Below, in pieces: positions 36,879 to 46,256 of a DNA stretch of 51,467 nt. A program made the translations under genes and the position numbers. Source of the stretch: Rudaea sp. (lineage in GTDB: Bacteria; Pseudomonadota; Gammaproteobacteria; Xanthomonadales; Rhodanobacteraceae). The stretch lies in NCBI GenBank assembly GCA_031291055.1, contig JARLJU010000223.1:1-51467 (forward strand), written 5' to 3'. The first letter of the stretch is position 1, and the number at the start of each line of letters is the position of its first letter. The notes below the pieces were generated by a model that was not told the origin of the DNA, ran no database searches, and worked only from the letters and a program-made list of their open reading frames with translations.

Positions 36879-39800
36879 ATGATGACACGATCCCGGAACC
36901 GCAACCTTGACGCGATCGCGGTCGCGATTGCCCTGTTGGTCGTGGCGAGTTTCAATGTGCGCGCCGAGGATCTGCCGGGCAACTCCGTCAACGACCTGTC
37001 CGGCGACCTGCACTGGCGTCTGCTCGGTCCGTTCCGTGCCGGCTGGAGCACGGTGGCCAAGGGTATTGCCGATCAGCCCGACGTATTCTATTTCGGCGCC
37101 GCCGGCGGTGGGGTGTGGAAGACCGAGGATGCCGGTCAGACCTGGCATTCGCTCGGCGACAAGTTGCCCGCGGCATCGATCGGCGCGCTCGCAATCGCGC
37201 CGTCGGACCCGAAGACCATCTACATCGGCAGCGGCGAGGTTGCCGCGCGCTACGACGTTGCTGCCGGCAATGGTGTATACAAATCCACTGATGGCGGCGC
37301 GACCTGGATTTCGGCAGGCCTCGCCGCGACGCGTCATATCGGTGCGATCCTTGTCGATCCGCGCCAGGCCGACATCTTGCTCGTCGCTGCCCTGGGGCAC
37401 TATTTCGGACCGAATCCCGAGCGCGGTGTGTATCGCTCCAGCGACGGCGGCAAGAGCTGGCGGCAGACCCTGTTCGTCGATGCCGATACCGGTGCCGTCG
37501 ATCTGGCCGCCGATCCGTCGAATCCCGACATCGTCTATGCCGCGGCCTGGCAGGTGCGCAACTATCCGTGGCTGTCGTATTTCCAGCCGAATGCCGGTCC
37601 CGGCAGCGGGCTGTATCGATCGAGCGATGGCGGTACGAGCTGGAAACGAATCAGCGGACAAGGCTGGCCGACCGCAACGCTGGGGCGCATCGGCCTGGCA
37701 ACGGCGAGCGGCGGTCGCGTCTACGCCGTGGTCCACGCCGCGAAGGATGGAAGCGGCGATGCGGATGACGCAGGCGGCGCGAGTGGCCTGTACCGTTCCG
37801 ACGACAACGGCGGGTCCTGGCATCATGTCAGTCATGCAGGCTGGCTGGGCAACGACTATTTCAGCCGCATCGCCGTCGATCCTGCCAATCGCGACCGTCT
37901 GTATTCGGCAGGTCAGTCCATCCGTCGATCCGGTGACGGCGGCGAGCACTGGACCGTGTTCAAGGGCGCGCCGGGCGGCGACGACTACCATTTCGTCTGG
38001 GTCAATCCCAGGCACCCGGACCACATCGTTACGGCGAGCGATCAGGGCACCGTGGTCAGCGTCGATGGCGGCAAGACATGGAGCGACTGGTACAACCAGC
38101 CGACCGGGCAGTTCTACCACCTGGCGGCCGACAACCGCTTCCCGTACTGGGTGTATTCCGGGCAACAGGATTCCGGGACCGTGGGCATCGCCAGTCGCAG
38201 CGACTACGGCGCACTGAGCTTCCGCGACTGGCATCCGGTCGGCGGCGATGAACGCGATTACGACCTGCCCGATCCGCAGGACCCGGACATCGTCTACGGC
38301 TCGGGCCTGGGTGGCCACCTGTCACGCTGGGACGCGCGTACCGGAGAAGTGCAGGACATCTCGCCATGGCCTTTATCCAGTTACGGCGCGCGGCCGACCA
38401 CGGTGAAGTACCGTTACACCTGGATCACGCCGATTGCCGTGTCACAACAACCGCCGTTTCCTCTTTATCAAGGCGCTCAGGTGCTGTTCCGCTCGACCGA
38501 TCAGGGCCGCAACTGGGCGACGATCAGTCCGGACCTGTCGGCCAAATCCGCACACCCGAGGAATTGCGCCGGCAATCCGGCGGCAGCGGATGCGCGCGAC
38601 TGCGGTTTCGGCGTGATCTACTCGATCGGCCTGTCGCCGCGGGACAACGACGAAATCTGGATCGGCACAGACGACGGCCTCATCCAGCGCACGCGTGACG
38701 GCGGCAAGCACTGGGACAATGTGACGCCGAAGCTGATCCCTGCCTGGGCCAAGGTGGCCAGCATCGACATTTCGACGACGCAGCCAGGCACGGTCTATGC
38801 CGCGATCGACAACCACCGCCAGGACGACTTCCGTCCACACGTGTTGCGCACTCACGATTTCGGCAAGACGTGGATGGATGTCGGTTCGGGCTTGCCGGCG
38901 ACCGGTTTTGTCGATGTGGTGCGCGCCGATCCGGTGAAAAGCGGATTGCTGTACGCCGGTTCGGATTCCGGCGTGTTCTTCTCGACCGACGACGGTGCGC
39001 ACTGGCAGTCGCTGCAGCGCAATCTGCCGACGGCATGGGTGCGCGACCTGCTCGTGCACGGCGACGACCTCATCGCGGCGACGCAGGGACGCGCGATCTG
39101 GGTGCTCGACGATGTCTCGCCCTTGCGCCAAGGCGAGCGGCTGTCGCCGACTACGGCAATCCTGTTCCAGCCCGCTGCCGCCATGCGGCTGCGCGGCAGC
39201 CAGAACAAGGACACGCCGCCGCCTGCCGATACGGCGCTGGGCCAGAATCCGCCGACCGGCGCGATCATCGATTACCTTCTTGTGCACAATGCGCAAAAAG
39301 TGACCCTGGAAATCCAGGACGCTTCTGGCAAGATCCTGCGCCATTTCGCCAGCGACCTGGCGGAACCGGCACCGGCCGCCGAACGTTATTTTGGCAAATC
39401 CTGGACCGCGGAACCGCCGCAGTTGCCGGTGACGGCGGGCACGCATCGTTTCATCTGGGACTTGCGCTTGCCGCGACCGCACGCCGTGCACTACGACTAC
39501 AGCATCGGTGCGGTGTTCGGCGAAGGCACGCCGATCCTGCCGCAAGGCATGCTGACAGCGCCGGGCGATTATGACGTCGTGCTCGACATCGATGGCCAGC
39601 AGTGGCACGCGGCGCTGAAGATCGTTGCCGATCCCCGCGTCGTGCTGGATGCGACAGCCCTGCGCGATGCCATGGCTTTTTCGCAGGAAATCAACAAGGC
39701 GCTCGAACGTGACTACGTCAGTTACGGCGAACTGGAAGCGGTCGACGCGCAGATAGCGAAATTCCGCAAGGATAAACTTGGCCAGCCGGTATTGGCAGCG

Positions 39801-40127
39801 ATGGAAAAATTCAACAACGCCAGCGGACCGTTACGCTCCGGCGAAAACGACACCAGTGAAGAATTCGATGCCATTGGCGAAGCCCTGAGCAGTCTTGCCA
39901 CCGGCGTTGAAGGCAGTGATCGCGCACCCACGCAGCCCCAGCACGAGCTGCTCGCCGCCACCAATGCGCGCCTGGATCGCGGTGTCGCGCGCTGGGAAGA
40001 GGTGAAGCGCGGCGAACTGGCGCAGCTCAACGCGCAGCTCAAGGCTGCGGGCTCGGCGCAGATCACGGTGCCTGCGGCGGACCAGATCCGTCTGGATCAC
40101 GTTCCCGAGTCGGTGGATCTTCCCTGA
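36879..40127 (+). CDS. Exported Asp-box (BNR/VPS10-like) beta-propeller protein
   Basis: About 1082 residues. A signal peptide (AIAVAIALLVVASFNVRA) is followed by at least eleven Asp-box motifs of the S/T-x-D-x-G-x-x-W type, for example TEDAGQTW, STDGGATW, SSDGGKSW, STDQGRNW, TRDGGKHW and STDDGAHW. These fit two sortilin/VPS10-like propellers. The last 250 residues hold a short beta domain and a helical tail. Relatives are annotated as glycosyl hydrolases, but no catalytic residues can be assigned; protein or glycan binding in the periplasm is more likely. The ATG at 36879 lies eight bases after AAGG; the frame stays open upstream into purA. Confidence 0.88.
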   Translation: MMTRSRNRNLDAIAVAIALLVVASFNVRAEDLPGNSVNDLSGDLHWRLLGPFRAGWSTVAKGIADQPDVFYFGAAGGGVWKTEDAGQTWHSLGDKLPAASIGALAIAPSDPKTIYIGSGEVAARYDVAAGNGVYKSTDGGATWISAGLAATRHIGAILVDPRQADILLVAALGHYFGPNPERGVYRSSDGGKSWRQTLFVDADTGAVDLAADPSNPDIVYAAAWQVRNYPWLSYFQPNAGPGSGLYRSSDGGTSWKRISGQGWPTATLGRIGLATASGGRVYAVVHAAKDGSGDADDAGGASGLYRSDDNGGSWHHVSHAGWLGNDYFSRIAVDPANRDRLYSAGQSIRRSGDGGEHWTVFKGAPGGDDYHFVWVNPRHPDHIVTASDQGTVVSVDGGKTWSDWYNQPTGQFYHLAADNRFPYWVYSGQQDSGTVGIASRSDYGALSFRDWHPVGGDERDYDLPDPQDPDIVYGSGLGGHLSRWDARTGEVQDISPWPLSSYGARPTTVKYRYTWITPIAVSQQPPFPLYQGAQVLFRSTDQGRNWATISPDLSAKSAHPRNCAGNPAAADARDCGFGVIYSIGLSPRDNDEIWIGTDDGLIQRTRDGGKHWDNVTPKLIPAWAKVASIDISTTQPGTVYAAIDNHRQDDFRPHVLRTHDFGKTWMDVGSGLPATGFVDVVRADPVKSGLLYAGSDSGVFFSTDDGAHWQSLQRNLPTAWVRDLLVHGDDLIAATQGRAIWVLDDVSPLRQGERLSPTTAILFQPAAAMRLRGSQNKDTPPPADTALGQNPPTGAIIDYLLVHNAQKVTLEIQDASGKILRHFASDLAEPAPAAERYFGKSWTAEPPQLPVTAGTHRFIWDLRLPRPHAVHYDYSIGAVFGEGTPILPQGMLTAPGDYDVVLDIDGQQWHAALKIVADPRVVLDATALRDAMAFSQEINKALERDYVSYGELEAVDAQIAKFRKDKLGQPVLAAMEKFNNASGPLRSGENDTSEEFDAIGEALSSLATGVEGSDRAPTQPQHELLAATNARLDRGVARWEEVKRGELAQLNAQLKAAGSAQITVPAADQIRLDHVPESVDLP

Positions 40128-40245
40128 CGGCTGCGGCGGCACTTCTGCGCTCCGATAGCGACCCGACGGCGCCTTTTTGCGTTGACGCTCGCTATACACC
40201 GGTTGTCCGATACTTGGCATCTGCCAGTGAAGGAACAAGACCCTA

Positions 40246-41223
40246 GTGAATGGATATCCCGTGGTGCGCGTCGGGGCGCGATTGCGCATGGTGCTGCTCG
40301 CGTTTTCCGTGCCCATTATTGCGGGCTGCCAGGGACTCCTGTTTGGCACGCTCGGCGTTGCGGGCAGAACGCAGGGAATAGAAGTGCGCCGGGGAGTGAT
40401 CTTCGATCCCATCCACAAGCTCGCGCTGGATGTCTATCGCCCAACCGGCGCAATCGATGCACCGGTGGTAGTGTTCTTCTATGGCGGCAGTTGGAAGGAA
40501 GGCACGCGCGCATGGTATCGGTTCGTTGGAGAATCCCTGGCCAAACGCGGACTGGTCGTCGTCATTCCGGACTATCGCAAATATCCCGAAGTGCGCTTTC
40601 CTGCCTTTGTGGAGGATGCAGCAAATGCGGTACGTTTTGCCCACGACCACGCCGCTGACTACGGCGGCGACGCGCAAGCATTCTTCGTCATGGGTCATTC
40701 CGCCGGCGCATATATTGGCGCCATGCTCGCAACCGATGCACGCTATCTTGACGCTGTCGGCATGAAGCCGCGCGATCTGTCGGGCTTCATCGGCCTTGCC
40801 GGCCCGTACGATTTCGCGCCGATCACCGACCCGGCTATCAGGCCCATATTCGGTGCCAGCGTCGAGGAGCAGCAAGCGGCGCAACCGGTCAATCATGTTG
40901 GTGGCGATGAACCGCCGATGCTGCTGTTGCACGGCCGCGCGGACAACACGGTCTGGCCGACCAATTCCGAGGCGCTCGCGCGCAGGCTGCGCGATGCCGG
41001 GGAGCCTGTGGAATTGAAGTTCTATCCGGGCATCGGCCACGCCAGGATTCTGTTGTCGCTCTCGCCGTTGCTGTCGGGCTGGTCGAGTGCGCTGGATGAT
41101 AGCTTGCGTTTCATCGACGCATGTCTCGGCGTAGGCCAACGCCGCGCAAGATCCGGCGAACGGGCCAGAGCGTCACCTCATCCGACGCTGGACCCAGAAC
41201 CCTCCAAAGAGCCAGTGCAATGA
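40246..41223 (+). CDS. Lipoprotein alpha/beta hydrolase (BD-FAE/carboxylesterase type)
   Basis: 325 residues. The lipobox IIAGC gives lipidated Cys28. The oxyanion motif FYGGSW, nucleophile GHSAG (Ser152), the acid in LHGRADNTVWP and His in PGIGHARIL form a complete serine-esterase active site. It may hydrolyse an ester at the inner face of the outer membrane or in the periplasm; substrate unknown. The start GTG at 40246 follows AAGGAA. A longer C-terminal tail rich in Arg and Pro is unusual. It overlaps the small gene at 41220 by four bases. Confidence 0.83.
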   Translation: MNGYPVVRVGARLRMVLLAFSVPIIAGCQGLLFGTLGVAGRTQGIEVRRGVIFDPIHKLALDVYRPTGAIDAPVVVFFYGGSWKEGTRAWYRFVGESLAKRGLVVVIPDYRKYPEVRFPAFVEDAANAVRFAHDHAADYGGDAQAFFVMGHSAGAYIGAMLATDARYLDAVGMKPRDLSGFIGLAGPYDFAPITDPAIRPIFGASVEEQQAAQPVNHVGGDEPPMLLLHGRADNTVWPTNSEALARRLRDAGEPVELKFYPGIGHARILLSLSPLLSGWSSALDDSLRFIDACLGVGQRRARSGERARASPHPTLDPEPSKEPVQ

Positions 41224-41513
41224 AGGTTCCTATCTTGCTTGAGCGGCCGAGCGCGTTCATACCAGTCGCAATGTCGGTCATGGCGCTGATTCTGGTAGTT
41301 GGCTCGATTGCCGTCCATGGCATCGCCCGCCAAGCCGACGAAGGCACTGTTGCCCATCTGTGGCAGTTGCTGATCGCCGGACAATTGCCTGTTGCGGCGT
41401 TTTTCGCGATCAAATGGCTGCCGCGGACGCCGGGACCGGCACTACGGATACTGGTCATGCAACTGGGTGCCGCGCTCGCGGCAATCCCGCCGGTTTTCAT
41501 TCTCGGCCTTTAG
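41220..41513 (+). CDS. Small three-helix membrane protein
   Basis: 97 residues with hydrophobic segments FIPVAMSVMALILVVGSIAV, LLIAGQLPVAAFFAIKW and LVMQLGAALAAIPPVFIL. The ATG at 41220 overlaps the esterase stop (ATGA), so the two are probably coupled. No family recognised. Confidence 0.75.
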   Translation: MKVPILLERPSAFIPVAMSVMALILVVGSIAVHGIARQADEGTVAHLWQLLIAGQLPVAAFFAIKWLPRTPGPALRILVMQLGAALAAIPPVFILGL

Positions 41514-41523
41514 GTTCAATGCA

Positions 41524-41600
41524 TCTTGACAACAAAGCGGAACGTGACGACGGGTTGCGCTACACTTTTGCCTTGCGCCACGGGTTGATTTGATCCAACA
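41524..41600 (+). other. Possible degenerate attC site
   Basis: The segment starting CTTGACAACAAAGCGG, with the central GGTTGCGCTACACTTTTGCC, resembles the loop side of the attC sites further right (compare 45385 and 49530). The right core is not recognisable. Very tentative. Confidence 0.2.
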
Positions 41601-41649
41601 CATCCGGCGCCGGCAGTAAGCGTCGTTACCCGTGAATCGGAGGTTTGCC

Positions 41650-42066
41650 ATGAACAAGAGATTTTTCATCTCCTGGGCCGTGGTCTTCGTTGTCTGGATT
41701 GCCGGCAGTTTCGTCGTGCACGCGACGTTGCTGCACGACGACTACACAAGATTGCCGAATCTTTTCCGCTCCGAAGCCGACTCTCAGCAATACTTCCCCT
41801 TGATGCTCATTGCCCACGCAATCATGGCCGGCGCCCTGGTGTGGCTGTACTCGTGTGGCGCAGAGGCGAAACCATGGCTGGCCCAGGGCCTGCGGTTCGG
41901 TCTGGCAATTGCGCTGTTGATGATCGTGCCCATTTACACGATCTATTACGTCGTCCAGCCGATGCCGGGTCTGCTTGTGGTCAAGCAAATACTATTCGAC
42001 GGCACCCTGTCGCTGATTCTCGGTGCGGTCGTGGCCTACTTGTACCGAGGTGAGCGACGCATCTAG
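41650..42066 (+). CDS. Four-helix membrane protein, unknown function
   Basis: 138 residues; hydrophobic segments ISWAVVFVVWIAGSFVVHA, FPLMLIAHAIMAGALVWLYS, FGLAIALLMIVPIYTIYYVV and ILFDGTLSLILGAVVAYLY. The ATG at 41650 follows GGAGG. No catalytic motif. I recall similar hypothetical proteins, but no function. Confidence 0.8.
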   Translation: MNKRFFISWAVVFVVWIAGSFVVHATLLHDDYTRLPNLFRSEADSQQYFPLMLIAHAIMAGALVWLYSCGAEAKPWLAQGLRFGLAIALLMIVPIYTIYYVVQPMPGLLVVKQILFDGTLSLILGAVVAYLYRGERRI

Positions 42067-42153
42067 CGGTGTGTCATCTTCGATCCAAGGCCGCCACGCA
42101 TCCCGCCGCCGAGCGCGGCATACTGTCTCTAGCCAAAGGCGCGGGCACGCACC

Positions 42154-42567
42154 GTGACAATCTCAAGCACAGGTCCGGTGGCTGATCACGGCATCGTGAG
42201 CCTGAAAAGTCCCTATCCCTTCGCTGACACCGTACAGCGTCTGCTTGCGGCGTTCGCGGATCATGGCGTCAAAGTGTTTGCCACGATCGATCAGCAAGCC
42301 GAGGCGCTGGCCGTCGGATCATCGTTGCCTCCGACCGTCCTGATCATCTTCGGCAATCCCAAGGCGGGTACTCCGCTCATGCTCGCAAATCCGCAAGCTG
42401 GGGTCGATCTTCCGCTCAAAGTCCTTGTTTGCGAGCCTGCGGGCGGCGAGGTGCTTGTCCTGTTTACTGCAGCCGCGGAAATCATTCAGCGGCATTCGCT
42501 TCCGCTCGGCCTGCTATCCAATCTTGCTCCCGCAGAGCAACTGATTGCGCGGGTGCTCGGCCAGTGA
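42154..42567 (+). CDS. DUF302 domain protein
   Basis: 137 residues covering one DUF302 domain: LKSPYPFADTVQRLLAAFADHGVKVFATIDQQAEA, then PTVLIIFGNPKAGTPLMLANPQAGVDLPLKVLV. DUF302 proteins are small and cytoplasmic, of unknown role. The start is a GTG at 42154 without a clear ribosome binding site; a GTG at 42178 is possible. Confidence 0.83.
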   Translation: MTISSTGPVADHGIVSLKSPYPFADTVQRLLAAFADHGVKVFATIDQQAEALAVGSSLPPTVLIIFGNPKAGTPLMLANPQAGVDLPLKVLVCEPAGGEVLVLFTAAAEIIQRHSLPLGLLSNLAPAEQLIARVLGQ

Positions 42568-42723
42568 TTGCGCCATGCCGTGCATTGTACCTAGCCGCCG
42601 AGCAGGAAGGCTTTGCGCCTTTGGTACTCCCGTGCACTTGCGATTCACGAGACGGTATTCGAATGTTCAGCTCATGAGCGTTGTGTGAATTGGGGTTTCG
42701 CGATTGACTTGAGGATCGATTCG

Positions 42724-43782
42724 ATGACCTGCAAATTCGCAATGGGAGCTCCGATGCTCTTGCTGTCACTGGCCAGCATGGCCCGGGCCGCTACGACCGG
42801 GCCAAGCGGAATATTGCACGGTGCCTATCCACCAAGCTGCCTATCTTCCCCGTTGACAGATGCGCCGTCCGGGCCCGTCCAGGTCACACAGATCGGCACG
42901 CTTTCCACCCTGGATGCCGCCAGCGAATACGTCGGTACGGAGACGGTCGACTTCACTTTCTGGAGGGTCGCGTGCAACGCAGGCAAATCTGCGTTGCTGA
43001 TGCAGATTTCGCGTTTGCCCAACGCGACAGGCTATGCGCAATGGCCATTTTCCTATGGCATCGCCGTCTCTCAGGCCGGAATCGCGGGAACAGCCCGATT
43101 GGCGCAGGAGCCCAACACGCTCTACTCATCGCTTTCTCTCGGGATGCTGCTCGATTCAACCTCGGACTTCGTCTTTGAAAACACGCAAGGAGGTGCTTTG
43201 CCACCCGGCGTTGCCGCAACGTCCTTCGACTTCAACCAGGCATTGACGGTGACGATTCCGAATGTGGCCGCGATCGGCATCGATCCGTCGCCACCGCCGA
43301 TTACCGCGTCAATACCAGCCTACGATCCGGCGCAATACCAGGACGCATCGCTGGCGCTGCCCATCACTGGATATCTATCGGGGAACTGGTACGACCCGGC
43401 GCATGGTGGTGAAGGGATCCAGACAGAGATCGGCGAAGTTACCAATGATGGCTTGTACTTCAACCGGTATATAACGGTAGCCTGGTACACGTTCGACTCG
43501 AGCGGGACGCCTTATTGGTTATTTGGAAGCGGCGGTTTTTCCGCCGGCGACAGGACGACAACATTGCAGCTGAGTTATTCCAGCTACGGCGGTTTCGCCG
43601 GTGATTTCGGCGCGGAGGCCACCCCGCAGCTTTGGGGAACCTTCAATGTTCAATTTCCTGATTGCAATACTATGCAATTCACTTACCAGTCGACCTCCGG
43701 GCTGCCCAGTGATGTTCCGCAAGGCAGCGGCTCGAAATCCTGGACGCGCCTGACGGAGATGAGCGGTCTGGCTTGCTACTAG
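42724..43782 (+). CDS. Exported protein with C-terminal SGNWY module
   Basis: 352 residues. A signal peptide (MGAPMLLLSLASMARA) precedes an unrecognised 230-residue beta-rich region and then a C-terminal module: GYLSGNWYDPAHGGEGIQTE, ITVAWYTFDSSGTPYWLFGSG, and WGTFNVQFPDCNTMQFTYQS. The same opening (GYMSGNWYNPQQAGQGFQIE) follows the cupredoxin domain at the left edge, so the module is shared between unrelated proteins. The ATG at 42724 follows GAGG. Probably secreted or at the cell surface; function unknown. Confidence 0.8.
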   Translation: MTCKFAMGAPMLLLSLASMARAATTGPSGILHGAYPPSCLSSPLTDAPSGPVQVTQIGTLSTLDAASEYVGTETVDFTFWRVACNAGKSALLMQISRLPNATGYAQWPFSYGIAVSQAGIAGTARLAQEPNTLYSSLSLGMLLDSTSDFVFENTQGGALPPGVAATSFDFNQALTVTIPNVAAIGIDPSPPPITASIPAYDPAQYQDASLALPITGYLSGNWYDPAHGGEGIQTEIGEVTNDGLYFNRYITVAWYTFDSSGTPYWLFGSGGFSAGDRTTTLQLSYSSYGGFAGDFGAEATPQLWGTFNVQFPDCNTMQFTYQSTSGLPSDVPQGSGSKSWTRLTEMSGLACY

Positions 43783-43968
43783 CGGTTCTTGGTGTCAGCC
43801 AGCCCAAGCGCACGAAAGCCATGCTTTTTTCAGAGCCGATTCGTAGCCGGCACATGCGTCTTGCCAGGTGGCTACAGTGGATAACAAAATGCAACTCGCC
43901 TTGACTCAAGTGCCCGCGTAGCGTTGCGATTCGTCGCTTTGGCGATTGGGCCCAAAGGGAAGATTGAT

Positions 43969-44405
43969 ATGAGAACCTGTCCGGGAAGAAGGGTCCTTTC
44001 GGCGATATTCGTCGGTGTCTTTGTCTCGTCGACCGGTAGGCAAACGTTTTTGCCAGACATCAGCGTGATCGAACACCCGCACGAAGAAAGTTACGGGAGA
44101 TATTTGATTTCCGGCAATTTCAAAGTCGACGATGGCTGCAAAGGTTTCCGATGCCAGATGGTTTCGAGTTCACCGGATATCAGCGCTTCAGTCGGCCCTT
44201 GGTGTTGAATCCGGAAGGTTCGGCAAAGGCATTTCTCATGACCGATGTGGATGCGGCGCACAGCGTCGGCCCCACGCTGGTGCGGCAGACGACATTCGAG
44301 GGCGCGAGCTTTAGTGACCTTCGCCAGCGGAACGAAAATCAGGGTCAAACGACTACGCCCGCAGAAATGAACGCGTACGCAAACTATACGCGCCGCTGCG
44401 GGTGA
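43969..44405 (+). pseudogene. Possible frameshifted remnant of a small exported protein
   Basis: The first frame (43969-44208, ATG after GGGA) opens with a signal-like MRTCPGRRVLSAIFVGVFVS. A second frame (44151-44405) continues with FEFTGYQRFSRPLVLNPEGS and looks protein-like where the first ceases to be. One frameshift near 44150 would join them into about 145 residues. No family recognised, and both frames could be chance. Confidence 0.25.
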
Positions 44406-44450
44406 GCTGCGGCAGACTTCAACTCGGGTGCGCATCGCGATGAGTGATAG

Positions 44451-45074
44451 CTATTGCAAAAGCTCGAACCCGTCGCGGAAAATCAAATCAGTCGAATCCA
44501 GGAACAGCGACCAGCACGTCAGGTTGCCCGAGGGGGCGGCGTTGCGAAAATCCGTGATCTGCAATTGCCATTCGCCGTTCGCCTGGCTGGCGCTTTCGCC
44601 GTCCAACGCGGCAAATTCAAATGGGTAGACCGGTTTGAACAATCCGACATACGGCGCGGTCGATGTGGAAATTTCATTGGATGCCGCGTCTTCGAAAACC
44701 GTGCGAGCTGAATCTCCGCAACCGGTACCGAAATCCGCGCCCGTCGCGCCCACACTATTGTCTACGGTACCAGCGGCATTCTCTCGATTTTGCAGTAACG
44801 GTACCTGGACGCCGCTGGGACTGATCAACACAATGCTCAAGTCTTGATCTGCGGCATAGGTGATGTAGAGTGACACGCGAGCATCGATGATTTGTCCAAA
44901 AAATCCGGTCGCAGGCATTTCGAACGTTGTGGTGGAAGGGATGTCGGCCGGCGATGAAGAGATCGCATTGGTGATGGTCCCGCCGCTGCTCGTGTAGACG
45001 TATTGCGCGTGCCCGACCATCGATGCGAGCATTGCCAAACACGCGAGCACCGTTCTGGAAATCAAACAGCGCAT
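44451..45074 (-). CDS. Secreted protein with proprotein-convertase P-like domain
   Basis: 207 residues. A signal peptide (LACLAMLASMVGHA) is followed by a jelly-roll P domain: SLYITYAADQDLSIVLISPSGVQVPLL, FGTGCGDSARTVFED, and NGEWQLQITDFRNAAPSGNLTCWSLFL. It ends LIFRDGFELLQ, the FxDGFE-type tail common on secreted proteins of Lysobacterales, perhaps a sorting signal. P domains normally accompany subtilisins; here it stands alone. It is the only clear minus-strand gene in the accessory region. Confidence 0.83.
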   Translation of the reverse strand: MRCLISRTVLACLAMLASMVGHAQYVYTSSGGTITNAISSSPADIPSTTTFEMPATGFFGQIIDARVSLYITYAADQDLSIVLISPSGVQVPLLQNRENAAGTVDNSVGATGADFGTGCGDSARTVFEDAASNEISTSTAPYVGLFKPVYPFEFAALDGESASQANGEWQLQITDFRNAAPSGNLTCWSLFLDSTDLIFRDGFELLQ

Positions 45075-45121
45075 AGCTTCATCCTCTCGCCAGCCCTGAT
45101 GTCGCTCCGCCCATTCAACTA

Positions 45122-45164
45122 GCCTGACATTGTCGGCAAAAAAAGCGCGCAGACGTAGTTAGGG
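45122..45164 (+). other. Possible short attC remnant
   Basis: GCCTGAC (45122-45128) and GTTAGGG (45158-45164) are 29 bases apart. The enclosed GTCGGC and GCGCAGAC can pair partly. At 43 bases it is shorter than known attC sites, so it is either a deletion product or chance. Confidence 0.25.
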
Positions 45165-45352
45165 CATTCGCACTTCTAGGTTACTCCATCCAAATCCAAA
45201 TGTATGGATTTGAGGCAGGTTCCGCGGACCTTGGCACCGACGTTCTCTTCATTGCCTTCGCAAGGGTATCGGTGTTCGGCACATTTTCCCTCGGGTCATC
45301 GGCAAACCAATACTTTGTTCCACATCGCCCGGCGCTCCAAGGTGACATTGTG

Positions 45353-45441
45353 GCCTAACTATTCGCTCAGTCGAACGGCTGCGAGAGGTTGCGCTAACAT
45401 GCCGTGAATCGCGGCAACGGCCACATAGCCCGGCGTTGACG
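45353..45441 (+). other. attC-like site 1 (left end of the cassette array)
   Basis: Left core GCCTAAC (45353-45359), then TATTCGCTCAGTCGAACGG as in Xanthomonas-type sites, and right core GTTGACG (45435-45441). The stem is less regular than in the others. The DHFR-like gene begins 39 bases later. The 405-base gap 45075-45479 holds no convincing gene otherwise; an 8-base inverted repeat CAAATCCA/TGGATTTG lies near 45195. Confidence 0.55.
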
Positions 45442-45479
45442 CGCATGACCAACACCCGCCTCACGACAGCAGTGTTTCC

Positions 45480-46148
45480 ATGAGAAAGCTCATCGCATCT
45501 ACGTTTGCATCGCTCGACGGAATCATGCAAGCACCGGGCGGACCTGAAGAAGAACCCACCGGCGGCTTTACGCTTGGCGGCTGGAGTTTTAACTATTGGG
45601 ATGGCAGCATGGATGCCTCGGCATCGGGTTTCGACGGCAAGGATCGCGAGCTGGTGCTCGGGCGCAGGACTTATCAGATATTCGAAGCGTACTGGCCCTA
45701 TCAGCCGCATGACGACCCGATTGCGAAGACGCTCAATGCAGCAAAAAAGCACGTCGCTTCGCGCACGTTGACAAGGCTCCACTGGAACAACTCGACCCTG
45801 CTCCACGGCGATGTCGTCTCGGCAATCAACGCTCTCAAGGCCCAACCCGGCCCCGACCTGCAGATGATCGGGAGCGGCAATTTGATTCAAACGCTTCAGG
45901 CCGCCTCGCTGATCGACGAGTACAATGTGTGGACGTTTCCAGTGGTGCTCGGGCGGGGCAAGCGCCTATTCGGCGAGGCTGCCAAACCATCGGCGCTTCG
46001 GCTCGTTCGCTCTCAGGTTTCGACCACCGGAGTTGTGATGACTACCTATGTACCAAGCGGGGATATCGTGCCCGGTTCGTTCGCAAGTGCCGAGCCGAGC
46101 GAGAAGGAGTTGGCCCGACGCGAAAAGATGGCGAGCGGGACGTGGTGA
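45480..46148 (+). CDS. RibD C-terminal / dihydrofolate-reductase-like protein (cassette gene)
   Basis: 222 residues. Typical start MRKLIASTFASLDGIMQAPGGPEE, then LVLGRRTYQIFEAYWPY, the nucleotide-binding IGSGNLIQTLQAASLIDEY and FPVVLGRGKRLFGE. This YwjB/YyaP-type branch is distinct from true FolA, so trimethoprim resistance should not be assumed. It is bracketed by attC sites (45353-45441 and 46167-46226), the layout of an integron cassette. Confidence 0.9.
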   Translation: MRKLIASTFASLDGIMQAPGGPEEEPTGGFTLGGWSFNYWDGSMDASASGFDGKDRELVLGRRTYQIFEAYWPYQPHDDPIAKTLNAAKKHVASRTLTRLHWNNSTLLHGDVVSAINALKAQPGPDLQMIGSGNLIQTLQAASLIDEYNVWTFPVVLGRGKRLFGEAAKPSALRLVRSQVSTTGVVMTTYVPSGDIVPGSFASAEPSEKELARREKMASGTW

Positions 46149-46166
46149 TGTGAAAAGGAGAACATA

Positions 46167-46226
46167 CCCTAACAATTCATTCGAGCCGACGCCACGTGGT
46201 GGCGCGGCTTGATTCTCGCGTCAGGC
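46167..46226 (+). other. attC site 2
   Basis: CCCTAAC (46167-46173) and GTCAGGC (46220-46226; one change from GTTAGGC). CGAGCCGACGCCAC pairs with GTGGCGCGGCTTG, leaving one extrahelical A. At 60 bases it is close to the smallest known attC size. Confidence 0.72.
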
Positions 46227-46256
46227 CGCTATTTTCCAAGGTCAGCATACCGTTCA

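Noticed and set aside
45480..46148. Trimethoprim-resistance dihydrofolate reductase cassette
   Set aside because: The protein is of the RibD-C/YwjB type, not a DfrA or DfrB enzyme; resistance cannot be claimed.
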